DNA of 8,748 bases from Candidatus Hodarchaeota archaeon (GCA_030589605.1 JAUUVJ010000149.1:1-8748); one strand, 5' to 3'; shown: positions 1 to 6,142, numbered from the stretch's first letter. Numbers and translations are program-made. Notes: a model not told the origin generated them from the sequence alone.

Positions 1-1
1 T

Positions 2-562
2 AAAGCGGGAGAATTAATAAAAGCTAATAATGCATTAATCGAAGCTTTTAGAATCAATGCCCATTCTTTTGAGGTATTGAAGTTTGGAGGACTGTTATCA
101 CTGAAAATGGGAAATTATGATAAGTCTAGGGATTTTTTCAATCAAGCAATTAAAATAAATCCTGATCATGCTTTATTATGGTTTTCTAGGGGGGTAACTC
201 TTAGCAAAATGGGGAAAAATAAGGGTGCAATTGATTCATATAATAAAGCTCTCAAATTAGAACCTAATCATCATAAAGCTTTATACAATAAGGCTTTGAT
301 TCTAGAAAAGACAAGAAAGTATAAAGATGCTGTGAATGCATTTCAAAAACTCATTGAAATTAATCCAAATGATTCCAAAATTTTGTTACACCTCTCATCA
401 TGTTATTCTGCAAGAAAGAATTTTGAAAAAAGTGTTTCTTATTTAATACGAGCCATTCAACTTGATAGAAATATTGCAAGTTATATCAGGCATATTCCTG
501 AATTTGATAACGTTCGAAATGATCCTAGAATTAAAGAGTTAATTGAAAAAAAGCCAAGATAA
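2..562 (+). CDS. TPR-repeat protein, C-terminal part (5' end outside window)
   Basis: The frame is open from the second base of the window, so the gene starts further left. A TTG at 77 is only an internal codon and has no ribosome site. The sequence shows a partial TPR unit (residues AGELIKANNALIEAFRIN) followed by four units of 34 residues, each ending near the classic INP or LEP turn (IKINPDH, LKLEPNH, IEINPND, IQLDRNI). The tail contains FDNVRNDPRIKELI, the short capping sequence common at the end of prokaryotic TPR proteins. TPR arrays form superhelical protein-binding scaffolds; the partner cannot be told from sequence. No signal peptide or membrane segment is visible in the part present, so a cytosolic role is likely. 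The next gene is far downstream, so this gene appears to end its transcription unit. Confidence 0.9.
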   Translation, partial: KAGELIKANNALIEAFRINAHSFEVLKFGGLLSLKMGNYDKSRDFFNQAIKINPDHALLWFSRGVTLSKMGKNKGAIDSYNKALKLEPNHHKALYNKALILEKTRKYKDAVNAFQKLIEINPNDSKILLHLSSCYSARKNFEKSVSYLIRAIQLDRNIASYIRHIPEFDNVRNDPRIKELIEKKPR

Positions 563-564
563 GA

Positions 565-579
565 TTCCTTTATAAGGAA
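565..579 (+). terminator. Small hairpin directly after the TPR gene stop
   Basis: TTCCTT and AAGGAA form a perfect 6-bp inverted repeat around a 3-base loop (TAT), beginning three bases after the stop codon. It is followed by A-rich, not T-rich, sequence. A role in 3' end formation or mRNA stability is possible but not demonstrated. Confidence 0.3.
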
Positions 580-944
580 AAATAAGCTTTGGTTGAAAAT
601 AGATTGGTTTTTGGATACTACTGACATTTTATGGCTGAAATCTGATTCCTTTTCTTTTTAAGATATACTGATCGGACAAAAAGACTCGCCAATTTAATTA
701 TTTTCTCATTATTCAATAATATTTCTTTATCTAATACATATCTTTTCCATTCATAAGAGGAATACTTGATAGATACATGATTATTGGTTTTAACTATTGT
801 TATTTGATTTAATACCCAGAATAGAGGTCTATCAGTGATATTTGAAACCTGATAGAATTTCCCTATTTGAAATTTCTAATAATTTGGAATATCTAAGATT
901 TATTTCTTGGTTCTTTTCTTCTAATTTACTAAATTGTAACTTAA
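580..944. other. Gene-free stretch upstream of the methyltransferase fragment
   Basis: No convincing gene was found on either strand. In the TPR frame the sequence stays open for 32 codons after the TPR stop (to TAA 659-661), with no known motif. At 811-846 one frame reads NTQNRGLSVIFE, which vaguely resembles motif VIII of cytosine-5 methyltransferases (PQNR followed by hydrophobics). At 842-1000 another frame is open for 53 codons. Both could be degraded parts of the methyltransferase whose end follows, but frames shift and stops intervene, so this is only suggestive. Confidence 0.3.
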
Positions 945-1385
945 GTTCACCAATCAGAACGATATTTTCCAAATTATTATCTTACCGATTCTTTTACCCT
1001 TGAGAAGTTTCCACTAGCTGCTGTAGTGAATGCAAGTAAAGTTAAATTTGTCTATAACCCTAACAGAATCGAAGCAAAAACGAATGGTTTGGAAAAGTAT
1101 TTCGATCATAACACAGCAAGTATTAAGCGAAAAAAAGTGCAATCGAAATTGCATCCTCATTCTATCAGAAGCCCTATTAAAAATGTAGATCCTAAAGCTC
1201 TTCGTTATCTTTCTTTGAAAGAGTACCTATTAGCTCTAGGGTTTCCTAAGAAATGGATTGTGAAAGGAACACTAACTCAGCGCAGCCAACAATTTGCGAA
1301 TTCTGTTCCAGTTCCTCTTTCACAAGCAATTGCCAAATCAATCAAGTTAAATCTAACTAAACGCTTTGGTTTGACCGTTGTGTGA
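945..1385 (+). pseudogene. C-terminal remnant of a DNA cytosine-5 methyltransferase (motifs IX and X)
   Basis: The frame is open from 945, just after a TAA, to TGA 1383-1385. The first possible start is a GTG at 1026, with no ribosome site. Counting from there, residues 60-74 read RYLSLKEYLLALGFP, matching motif IX of m5C methyltransferases (R-x-L-x-x-x-E-x-x-x-L-x-G-F-P). Residues 90-98 read FANSVPVPL, matching motif X (G-N-A/S-V-P-x-P-L), with Ala in place of the usual Gly. Family members are usually 300-450 residues; the SAM-binding and PC catalytic motifs (I-VI) are absent from the window. It is therefore either a decayed orphan fragment or, less likely, the small subunit of a split enzyme like M.AquI with its partner elsewhere. 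No restriction gene lies beside it. A dead fragment is the preferred reading. Confidence 0.7.
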
Positions 1386-1525
1386 TTAAATCAGAGTTAC
1401 ATTTTGATGAGAAATGAAGAAACTGAAGATCAAATTAGAGGATCATTTGATCAAAAGAATGAAAAAAAATAAGTGGGATAAAAACCTTCATATTAAAGAA
1501 AGTAAATTAGAAATTATTACTTTGT

Positions 1526-2296
1526 ATGGGTTGTATGAGCAGAATGACCAATGAAAATGATGCTAGGAATCAAATAAGAAAATGGATGGAAAATCCAAAT
1601 TTTGATATGATGGAGAAAATTAAGGAAACTATAACTCTCCTAGGTGAATCTAACTCAGCTTTATATTTACCTGAAGTTGTAAAACCCCTATACTTGGCGT
1701 CAAAACACAAGTATTCTAATATAGATAAATTACAAAATATTTGTATTCATGCACTACATAGCATCCTAATTGGAATCAATCATACAACATTTAGTTTTCA
1801 TGAAGTGATTTCAACTCTTGATCAGATCACTCGTGGGATGATTTGTATTCTTATAGAGGAAATTTCAAATCAAATTTCGTTTGACTTGCCAAGAGAGGAT
1901 CTTTCTTGGTTAATCCCGAGCTTTTTACTCCATGATTCTCCAAATAAGATAGCAAAATATTTTGAAAGAATCTCAATTCAAGCCAATCTATACTTTCAGA
2001 TCAAAACACTTCATTTTATGGTTCAATGTGATAAAGGACGTAGTTTAGACATTTTTTATGATATTTTAAACTCCTACACACATCCAGTAATAAAACGACG
2101 GATATTGCAGCTAATGATTGGGGAAGGTATAGAAATTGACGAAAGCTTACACGATTTCCCTAAAGAAGTGGATTTTTCTCCGTATCCTAATGAACTTGGA
2201 TCTGAATTCTCGGATCTCAATGATTCAAAATTCAAAGAGGATAAACTCCTCCTAATTAAGGTAAAAATTAGAAAAGACGAATATAATCTAATGTGA
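1526..2296 (+). CDS. Hypothetical all-helical protein, 256 residues
   Basis: I do not recognise a family. The sequence is rich in amphipathic helices with many Leu/Ile/Phe (LYLPEVVKPLYLASKH, ICILIEEISNQISFDL, LSWLIPSFLLHDSPNKIAKY), with no signal peptide or transmembrane segment. The pattern is compatible with a HEAT-like or other helical-repeat scaffold, but repeat units are not clear. The C-terminal 50 residues are acidic then basic and look unstructured. Three in-frame ATGs (1526, 1535, 1544) compete for the start and none has a Shine-Dalgarno match, so the message may be leaderless or the start uncertain by six codons. It follows the methyltransferase remnant on the same strand with a 140-base gap. 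A hairpin follows its stop. A complete uninterrupted frame of this length in AT-rich DNA supports a real gene. Confidence 0.75.
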   Translation: MGCMSRMTNENDARNQIRKWMENPNFDMMEKIKETITLLGESNSALYLPEVVKPLYLASKHKYSNIDKLQNICIHALHSILIGINHTTFSFHEVISTLDQITRGMICILIEEISNQISFDLPREDLSWLIPSFLLHDSPNKIAKYFERISIQANLYFQIKTLHFMVQCDKGRSLDIFYDILNSYTHPVIKRRILQLMIGEGIEIDESLHDFPKEVDFSPYPNELGSEFSDLNDSKFKEDKLLLIKVKIRKDEYNLM

Positions 2297-2316
2297 ATAT
2301 AAAAGGTGAATCCAGC

Positions 2317-2338
2317 ATTACTTTTCGTTAAAAGTAAT
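2317..2338 (+). terminator. 9-bp hairpin after the 1526-2296 gene
   Basis: ATTACTTTT (2317-2325) and AAAAGTAAT (2330-2338) are perfect inverted repeats around the 4-base loop CGTT, 20 bases after the stop codon. No T-run follows on the plus strand, so it is not a classical intrinsic terminator. Placement right after a gene suggests 3' end formation or transcript protection. Confidence 0.4.
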
Positions 2339-2502
2339 CCACAATAACACAAATACGAAAACATAATCTTCCTAGAAGAGAAAGTAAGAAGACCACCACC
2401 CCATTTTAAGAGAATATCCTGCTAGTTAATGCAAGAAAAGGGCAATTTTGTGTCATTAACCACAAAAAAGAACAACAAATAGAAAAATTGATTCTACAAA
2501 AA

Positions 2503-2508
2503 GAGGAG
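2503..2508 (+). promoter_or_regulatory. Ribosome binding site GAGGAG for the zinc microprotein
   Basis: GAGGAG followed by AT lies 8 bases before a TTG codon and pairs well with the CCTCC core at the 16S rRNA 3' end. It is one of the clearest ribosome sites in the window. It fixes the TTG start of a 37-codon gene that would otherwise be overlooked. Confidence 0.6.
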
Positions 2509-2516
2509 ATAAACAC

Positions 2517-2630
2517 TTGGTAGCTATACTGACACCTTGTATCAAATGCGGGATAATGGTCAAACCAAATGGGGTAATGGTATGTGATGGATGTATGAAG
2601 ATGATCAAATCACTAAAAGACGTGAGGTGA
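2517..2630 (+). CDS. Zinc-binding microprotein, 37 residues (CxxC-x11-CxxC)
   Basis: From the TTG start the product contains TPCIKCG near its N-terminus and VCDGC further on, giving cysteines 8, 11, 23 and 26: two CxxC knuckles separated by 11 residues, the spacing of a minimal zinc ribbon. The tail is short and basic (MKMIKSLKDVR) and the gene ends in TGA. Single-ribbon proteins of this size are common in archaea; known examples act as nucleic-acid or protein adaptors, but no specific role can be assigned. The strong GAGGAG site with ideal spacing and the paired cysteine knuckles are the main evidence. It could be co-transcribed with the upstream helical protein, although 220 bases and a hairpin separate them. 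Confidence 0.65.
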   Translation: MVAILTPCIKCGIMVKPNGVMVCDGCMKMIKSLKDVR

Positions 2631-2914
2631 AAAGAGACTCACCCCCAATAACTTGAATGAGATCAGAGGTAAGAAATCCTTTATTGGTCAAATTCATCTG
2701 ATATTGCGAATCAAGTCTGACTTATCATATTCTTAATCTATCTCTAGTATTGTAAAAAGATAAGCTTTTGAGTGAATTGATGAATAAAGTTAGTAGAACA
2801 ATTTAAGCTATTCTTTAGGTTGTCACCTTAATTTGGTAATTCTCAAAACACTGGATGTAAGAATTAAGAAAAAATTGAGAAAGAACAATTGATTATAAAG
2901 GGGGATAAATCAAA
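2631..2914. other. Intergenic region upstream of the 355-residue gene
   Basis: No open frame of interest lies on either strand. The region ends with five Gs and AT (2900-2906), a plausible but imperfect ribosome site 10 bases before the ATG at 2915. A TTATAAAG at 2893-2900 resembles an archaeal TATA box but is too close to the start to drive a transcript containing that ribosome site, so the promoter is probably further upstream. Confidence 0.4.
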
Positions 2915-3982
2915 ATGGCAATAAAAATCAATTCAGAGAATATGAACAAATTCTCTAATTTTCTGACTGAACTAATACCAATTATTCAACATAAGGTACA
3001 ACAAGGAGATTTTAAGTGGAAAAGTAACCTAACTGATTTGACACCACCCTGTAGAATTGAAATTTTTGCTACTACTAATTGTGCAATTGGGGTAATATTC
3101 CAATATTTCCAATATCAAGATGAAAACCTTGTTATTAAACTTCATCAATTATCAGCGGACCAAAATTCTAAAAGTCGATACCTTCAGAACTGGGTTGATA
3201 ATTCTGAATGGGAAGGACTCCCATATCCTCAATCAAAGTATTCTGTTGTTCCTAGAGGAATACGAGATCCATCATTCAGGCATTTTCTTGCCAGTTTAAC
3301 TCCTGTAATAAATAAAATTACAACGATGCCACTAGTAACTCCTAGTCCCTCTCAACCAAAATCTTTTTCAGCTACCATGATAACAAATGGCGCATTATGG
3401 TATCTATTCAACATTCCTGATTTAGATTTTAATGAATGGGAATTACTATTGGTTGGACCATGTAAAAAAGAAAAAAATAAGGCAACTGGTATTCAATCAG
3501 ATCAAAAAAATAGTGAATTAAAAGAAGATCTTAATCGATCAATGTCAGATACTACTAAAGAAAAAGAAAAGTATTTTGGCCACCATTTTTGGCCACCAAT
3601 ATGGCTTGGAAATGACTTCTGGCTCGATGTGAATTCTTACTTGAGATTACCAGAATTCAGAAGGATTAATTTCCAAGATGACTTCATTGGAAGCACTGAG
3701 TTTTATTCACACAAAATATATTTTGATAAACAAGGATCAATATTTTTAGGTACTGAATTAACAGAAAAAGAAGCATTAGCAGTATTTAACAACCTAATTT
3801 TTTCTATAAAATTCCTAATAGATGATATTACTATCAAAGGTTTTAATAAAGACGAGGTTTATCTAGTTTCTAAAGAAGATTTGTGTACTGTAAAGTTTAC
3901 AATAAAAGAAAAAAGTGATTCTAATACTATTCCAAAAATTTCTCAGATAAATAAAACAGGTTCAGGTGATCGTGGATTTTGA
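2915..3982 (+). CDS. Unrecognised 355-residue protein, in frame with the following HEPN-like gene
   Basis: No family is recognised. The protein appears to have two aromatic-rich, mixed alpha/beta regions (about residues 1-190 and 220-325) joined by a charged, low-complexity linker (about 187-220, rich in K, E, S, N). Notable segments are RIEIFATTNCAIGVIFQYFQY, FGHHFWPPIWLGNDFWLD and HKIYFDKQGSIFLGTELTEK; the last two could be strands of a ligand- or nucleic-acid-binding fold. There is no signal peptide or membrane helix. The start ATG has a G-rich site 10 bases upstream. The gene ends at TGA 3980-3982, but the same frame continues open for 21 codons to the ATG at 4046 and through the whole HEPN-like gene. 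The two may thus be one interrupted protein of about 557 residues, with this gene as the sensing part. That role is inference. Confidence 0.8.
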   Translation: MAIKINSENMNKFSNFLTELIPIIQHKVQQGDFKWKSNLTDLTPPCRIEIFATTNCAIGVIFQYFQYQDENLVIKLHQLSADQNSKSRYLQNWVDNSEWEGLPYPQSKYSVVPRGIRDPSFRHFLASLTPVINKITTMPLVTPSPSQPKSFSATMITNGALWYLFNIPDLDFNEWELLLVGPCKKEKNKATGIQSDQKNSELKEDLNRSMSDTTKEKEKYFGHHFWPPIWLGNDFWLDVNSYLRLPEFRRINFQDDFIGSTEFYSHKIYFDKQGSIFLGTELTEKEALAVFNNLIFSIKFLIDDITIKGFNKDEVYLVSKEDLCTVKFTIKEKSDSNTIPKISQINKTGSGDRGF

Positions 3983-4045
3983 TTAAATCAGCCTTTTTAT
4001 CCAGAACCTCAACCACTTTCATGGAAAGATGATGAAATCCTTCTT

Positions 4046-4591
4046 ATGAATCCACAGGAGTTTTCACAGCTAATATCGTTAGCTTCAAAATATTTCTTCG
4101 AATTTAAACGAGAATACTCACTAAATGAGAATATTTTACATCTATTATTACAAAGCTCAAATCTTATTCGAAATTTTGAATATACACCAGGATTTATACT
4201 TGCTTTCTTTGCATTAGAAAGGATAATTACTGAGCTATGGAAGAAAATTCCAATTCAACAACTTATTGAGAAAGGATTATCAAAATCAAAAACTGAAGAA
4301 CGACTATTTGATCGTAATTGGACATTAAGTCTTAAAATAGATTGTCTATCTTTATTAGGTGTTTTAACAGGCCAGGAATTTATTCTAATTCATAAAATAA
4401 GAAAACTACGCAATAGACTTGCACATGGAGGAAGAGATAATACTTTTGAAATCAACCACAAAAGAGTAGCAATACTTATAGATTTATGTGTTAGCTTGAT
4501 GCAAAGAGTAAGTGCTAAAGGAAATATCAAAAACAAACCTAAAGATGATGTATTCAAACGAAATATTGAGAATTGGGATAGTAATCAATGA
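4046..4591 (+). CDS. HEPN-like protein (candidate RNase), 181 residues
   Basis: The protein is all-helical. Residues 48-64 (PGFILAFFALERIITEL) match the first core helix of HEPN proteins, with the conserved Glu 58. Residues 118-128 (IRKLRNRLAHG) contain Arg122-Asn-Arg-Leu-Ala-His127, the R-x4-H motif that forms the RNase active site in HEPN toxins and abortive-infection effectors. A basic, hydrophilic tail follows. HEPN domains typically dimerise and cut RNA; some family members lack activity and act as binding modules. No Shine-Dalgarno match precedes the ATG. The frame is open upstream back to the TGA of the preceding gene, with a proline-rich stretch (FYPEPQPLSW) that looks like an interdomain linker. 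Translation may therefore be coupled, or the domain may belong to a fused protein. RNase activity is inferred from the motif only. Confidence 0.72.
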   Translation: MNPQEFSQLISLASKYFFEFKREYSLNENILHLLLQSSNLIRNFEYTPGFILAFFALERIITELWKKIPIQQLIEKGLSKSKTEERLFDRNWTLSLKIDCLSLLGVLTGQEFILIHKIRKLRNRLAHGGRDNTFEINHKRVAILIDLCVSLMQRVSAKGNIKNKPKDDVFKRNIENWDSNQ

Positions 4592-4609
4592 ATAAGTATT
4601 AGAGGATGC

Positions 4610-4640
4610 TTTCATTTTTTGATTTTTTGTTTTTATTTTC
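4610..4640 (+). terminator. T-rich termination region after the HEPN-like gene
   Basis: Between 4610 and 4640 the plus strand is almost all T, with three runs of five or six Ts broken by single other bases, starting about 20 bases after the stop. Archaeal RNA polymerase terminates at such T-tracts without needing a hairpin, so this is a reasonable end of the 2915-4591 transcript. Confidence 0.5.
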
Positions 4641-4663
4641 TGATAGATACTTTTGAAAACTTC

Positions 4664-4750
4664 ATGAAAAAGAGAAAAGTTGTCGTAAATGTTAAAAAAC
4701 CGGATTTAAGTAAACTTCATTCCAAAAGTATATCTTTATTGGTGAAATAA
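4664..4750 (+). CDS. Possible 28-residue basic microprotein
   Basis: An ATG at 4664 opens a 28-residue frame beginning MKKRKVVVNVKKPD and ending in SLLVK. It is strongly basic and has no cysteine. There is no ribosome site before the ATG, and it lies just after a T-rich terminator. The frame is the same as that of the HEPN-like gene and is open back to its TGA. It could be a tiny DNA- or RNA-binding peptide, a leftover 3' end, or chance; chance cannot be excluded at this length. Confidence 0.2.
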   Translation: MKKRKVVVNVKKPDLSKLHSKSISLLVK

Positions 4751-4906
4751 GTGTTTAAACAATTAAAGAAAGATTTTAATGTTGACTCATATTATATTAT
4801 TTACTAAAAAGTTCCATAATAAATAACCTTAAGAAAACTAAATCTAAATTGTAAGTAATTTCTTTCTAATTGTTCATAGAAGATCATTCTTGTTCTAAAT
4901 CATTTC
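4751..4906. other. Intergenic region upstream of the membrane-protein gene
   Basis: Very AT-rich, with no gene on either strand. TATTATATTATTTA around 4790-4803 is the most TATA-like stretch and could serve the downstream membrane-protein gene with a long leader, but AT-richness makes such matches common. Confidence 0.25.
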
Positions 4907-4914
4907 GAGGTGAT
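4907..4914 (+). promoter_or_regulatory. Near-perfect ribosome binding site GAGGTGAT
   Basis: GAGGTGAT is complementary to the canonical 16S rRNA 3' end. It decides the start of the membrane-protein gene: the GTG at 4910 lies inside the site itself, the ATG at 4916 is too close, and the ATG at 4919 sits 8 bases after the GAGG core. Confidence 0.7.
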
Positions 4915-4918
4915 TATG

Positions 4919-5449
4919 ATGGGATTATTTATTGTAAAATTAGTAAAAGTAAAATTAAATATATTAAAAACTCAAAAAGACATATATTATACTCTTCTTG
5001 CTACTATATTCACTCTGTATTTACTAACAATATACCCAACACTCATTCAACAAGAACATGACATATTAAAAACAATTTATGCATCAATACCTGTTTTAAT
5101 ATTCTGTTTTGCGCTTTATTCATTTACTATCGTTGTGGATTTGATCTGTGGTTATGAAATAAGAACTTTTCACTTTGGAGAATTATCTGAAATATTGAAC
5201 AAAGGAATATTCCCCAAAGCAAAAAAAATACCTTTTTTCTTTATTGATGTGTATGTTATCTTTTTTGGGGTAAGTTTAGCGTTTGTTTTAGTATTCAATC
5301 CATTCCTATCATCCTCTAATCTCGATTTATCTAATTTGATGTTTTTAATAATCAGCCAATTAGTATTAACTCTAGTGTACACAATGCATATTGTCTATAG
5401 TTTAGATAGACGTTATAAAAACAATTTAGAAGATGATGAACCAGAATAA
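4919..5449 (+). CDS. Integral membrane protein, four predicted helices, 176 residues
   Basis: No family is recognised. From the ATG at 4919 there are four hydrophobic segments: about residues 22-40 (YYTLLATIFTLYLLTIYP), 52-74 (SIPVLIFCFALYSFTIVVDL), 105-130 (FFFIDVYVIFFGVSLAFVLV) and 140-163 (LMFLIISQLVLTLVYTMHIV). The N-terminus is basic (KLVKVKLNILKTQK) and the C-terminus is charged and acidic (DRRYKNNLEDDEPE); the positive-inside rule puts both ends in the cytoplasm. The loop between helices 2 and 3 is polar (RTFHFGELSEILNKGIFPKAKK). No catalytic motif is evident. Small four-helix proteins next to HEPN genes sometimes act as membrane partners of defence systems, but here a terminator and about 330 bases separate them, so a link is only speculative. 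Confidence 0.8.
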   Translation: MGLFIVKLVKVKLNILKTQKDIYYTLLATIFTLYLLTIYPTLIQQEHDILKTIYASIPVLIFCFALYSFTIVVDLICGYEIRTFHFGELSEILNKGIFPKAKKIPFFFIDVYVIFFGVSLAFVLVFNPFLSSSNLDLSNLMFLIISQLVLTLVYTMHIVYSLDRRYKNNLEDDEPE

Positions 5450-5511
5450 AAAAAGTGTTATCCTAGATTGGATTTGAGTTAATTATTTCTATATTAGACA
5501 TATTGAAAATG

Positions 5512-5530
5512 CACAACACACTGGGTTGTG
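5512..5530 (+). repeat. Short stem-loop downstream of the membrane-protein gene
   Basis: CACAAC and GTTGTG form a 6-bp inverted repeat with a 7-base loop, just upstream of a longer inverted repeat that ends in a T-run. The two together may form a structured 3' untranslated region. Confidence 0.3.
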
Positions 5531-5532
5531 AG

Positions 5533-5580
5533 AGTTATAATCATTATCTCTAGCACAGAAAAGGAATTATAACTTTTTTT
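5533..5580 (+). terminator. Inverted repeat followed by T7, probable transcription end
   Basis: AGTTATAAT (5533-5541) and ATTATAACT (5566-5574) are perfect 9-base inverted repeats with a 24-base loop, and the right arm runs straight into seven Ts (5574-5580). This lies 83 bases after the membrane-protein stop. The stem is AT-rich and the loop long, so termination may rest on the T-run alone. Confidence 0.4.
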
Positions 5581-5673
5581 CATGTGAAAATGGATTCCAA
5601 TTAAGTAAGGCAATGGTGTTTATTAGAATGACTGCCTGTGATATGGTACAATATACACAGATATAATTTATAA

Positions 5674-5811
5674 TCACCACCTCTAATAGAAGAAGATTTA
5701 ACACAATCAAGTTTTTTTTTATCACTCTTGAACAAACTTGTTCAAGAGCATTTTCCACCCATTGATGAGATTCTCGAGGTCAAAGGAAAACGATATTTGC
5801 GTCTCAAGTGA
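5674..5811 (+). pseudogene. C-terminal fragment of an unknown protein
   Basis: The frame is open for 45 codons after TAA 5671-5673 and ends at TGA 5809-5811. Its reading is strongly protein-like: PPLIEEDLTQSSFFLSLL, then KLVQEHFPPIDEILEVKGKR and YLRLK at the end. There is no start codon with a ribosome site; the only in-frame initiator is a TTG at 5728. Upstream another frame (about 5575-5668) reads CENGFQLSKAMVFIRMTACD and may be an earlier part of the same broken gene. No family is recognised. The opposite strand has a 63-codon GTG frame (5567-5758) of poorer composition, treated as a shadow. It is interpreted as a decayed gene whose front has been lost or frameshifted. Confidence 0.35.
5725..5748. 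repeat. Perfect 10-bp palindrome with 4-base centre
   Basis: CTCTTGAACA (5725-5734) and TGTTCAAGAG (5739-5748) are exact inverted repeats around AACT. A run of nine Ts lies at 5712-5720, upstream on the plus strand, so it is not a terminator in that direction. It could be an operator for a dimeric regulator or a recombination site. It overlaps the frame 5674-5811. Confidence 0.5.
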
Positions 5812-5878
5812 GTTTCAGGTAGGATTAGTTTAGGTTTTTGAATAGCTAGAATTTACTCACTCTTTCTTTTACTTAAGA

Positions 5879-6142
5879 TTATTTTCCCCTTAGTATTCGT
5901 CCATTTTTGATCCGAGAAAATTCATTATTGAATAGTACTTCTAATAGTCTTTGATCCTGATTCTTTGATTCCTCATCTCGTTTCAATTTCCCATAATCAG
6001 CTGGATTTGATTGAATGATTTCATCACATGCTTCACATACTGGAATTGATCGTGGGACTGGGCCTGGTTCATCTAAATAAGGAATGATTTTGCCTTCAAT
6101 CCATTTTTCACATATTAAACAGATTACCTCTTTTTTCTCCAT
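5879..6142 (-). CDS. Small zinc-ribbon protein, 87 residues
   Basis: The product begins MEKKEVICLICEKWIEGK and has cysteines at 8, 11, 36 and 39: two CxxC knuckles (CLIC and CEAC) separated by 24 residues that include a proline-rich stretch (YLDEPGPVPRSIP). This is a zinc-ribbon or treble-clef type arrangement. The C-terminal 45 residues are charged, with no cysteine, and probably helical (KLKRDEESKNQDQRLLEVL). It is cytosolic, with no signal or membrane segment. No Shine-Dalgarno site precedes the ATG, which suggests a leaderless message. Its partner or target is unknown; such proteins often bind nucleic acid or act in protein complexes. It is the only clearly intact minus-strand gene in the window and lies among decayed sequences. 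Confidence 0.75.
   Translation of the reverse strand: MEKKEVICLICEKWIEGKIIPYLDEPGPVPRSIPVCEACDEIIQSNPADYGKLKRDEESKNQDQRLLEVLFNNEFSRIKNGRILRGK

Noticed and set aside
2074..2364. 96-codon minus-strand open frame
   Set aside because: It overlaps the well-supported 1526-2296 gene almost entirely and has no ribosome site or domain; a shadow.
3980..3982. Selenocysteine at the TGA between the 355-residue and HEPN genes
   Set aside because: No redox-type cysteine context (such as CxxU) around it, no visible insertion element, and the following residues resemble a linker.
5567..5758. 63-codon minus-strand GTG frame with a hydrophobic middle
   Set aside because: The opposite strand reads more like protein, the GTG has no ribosome site, and the shared palindrome explains the similar text on both strands.
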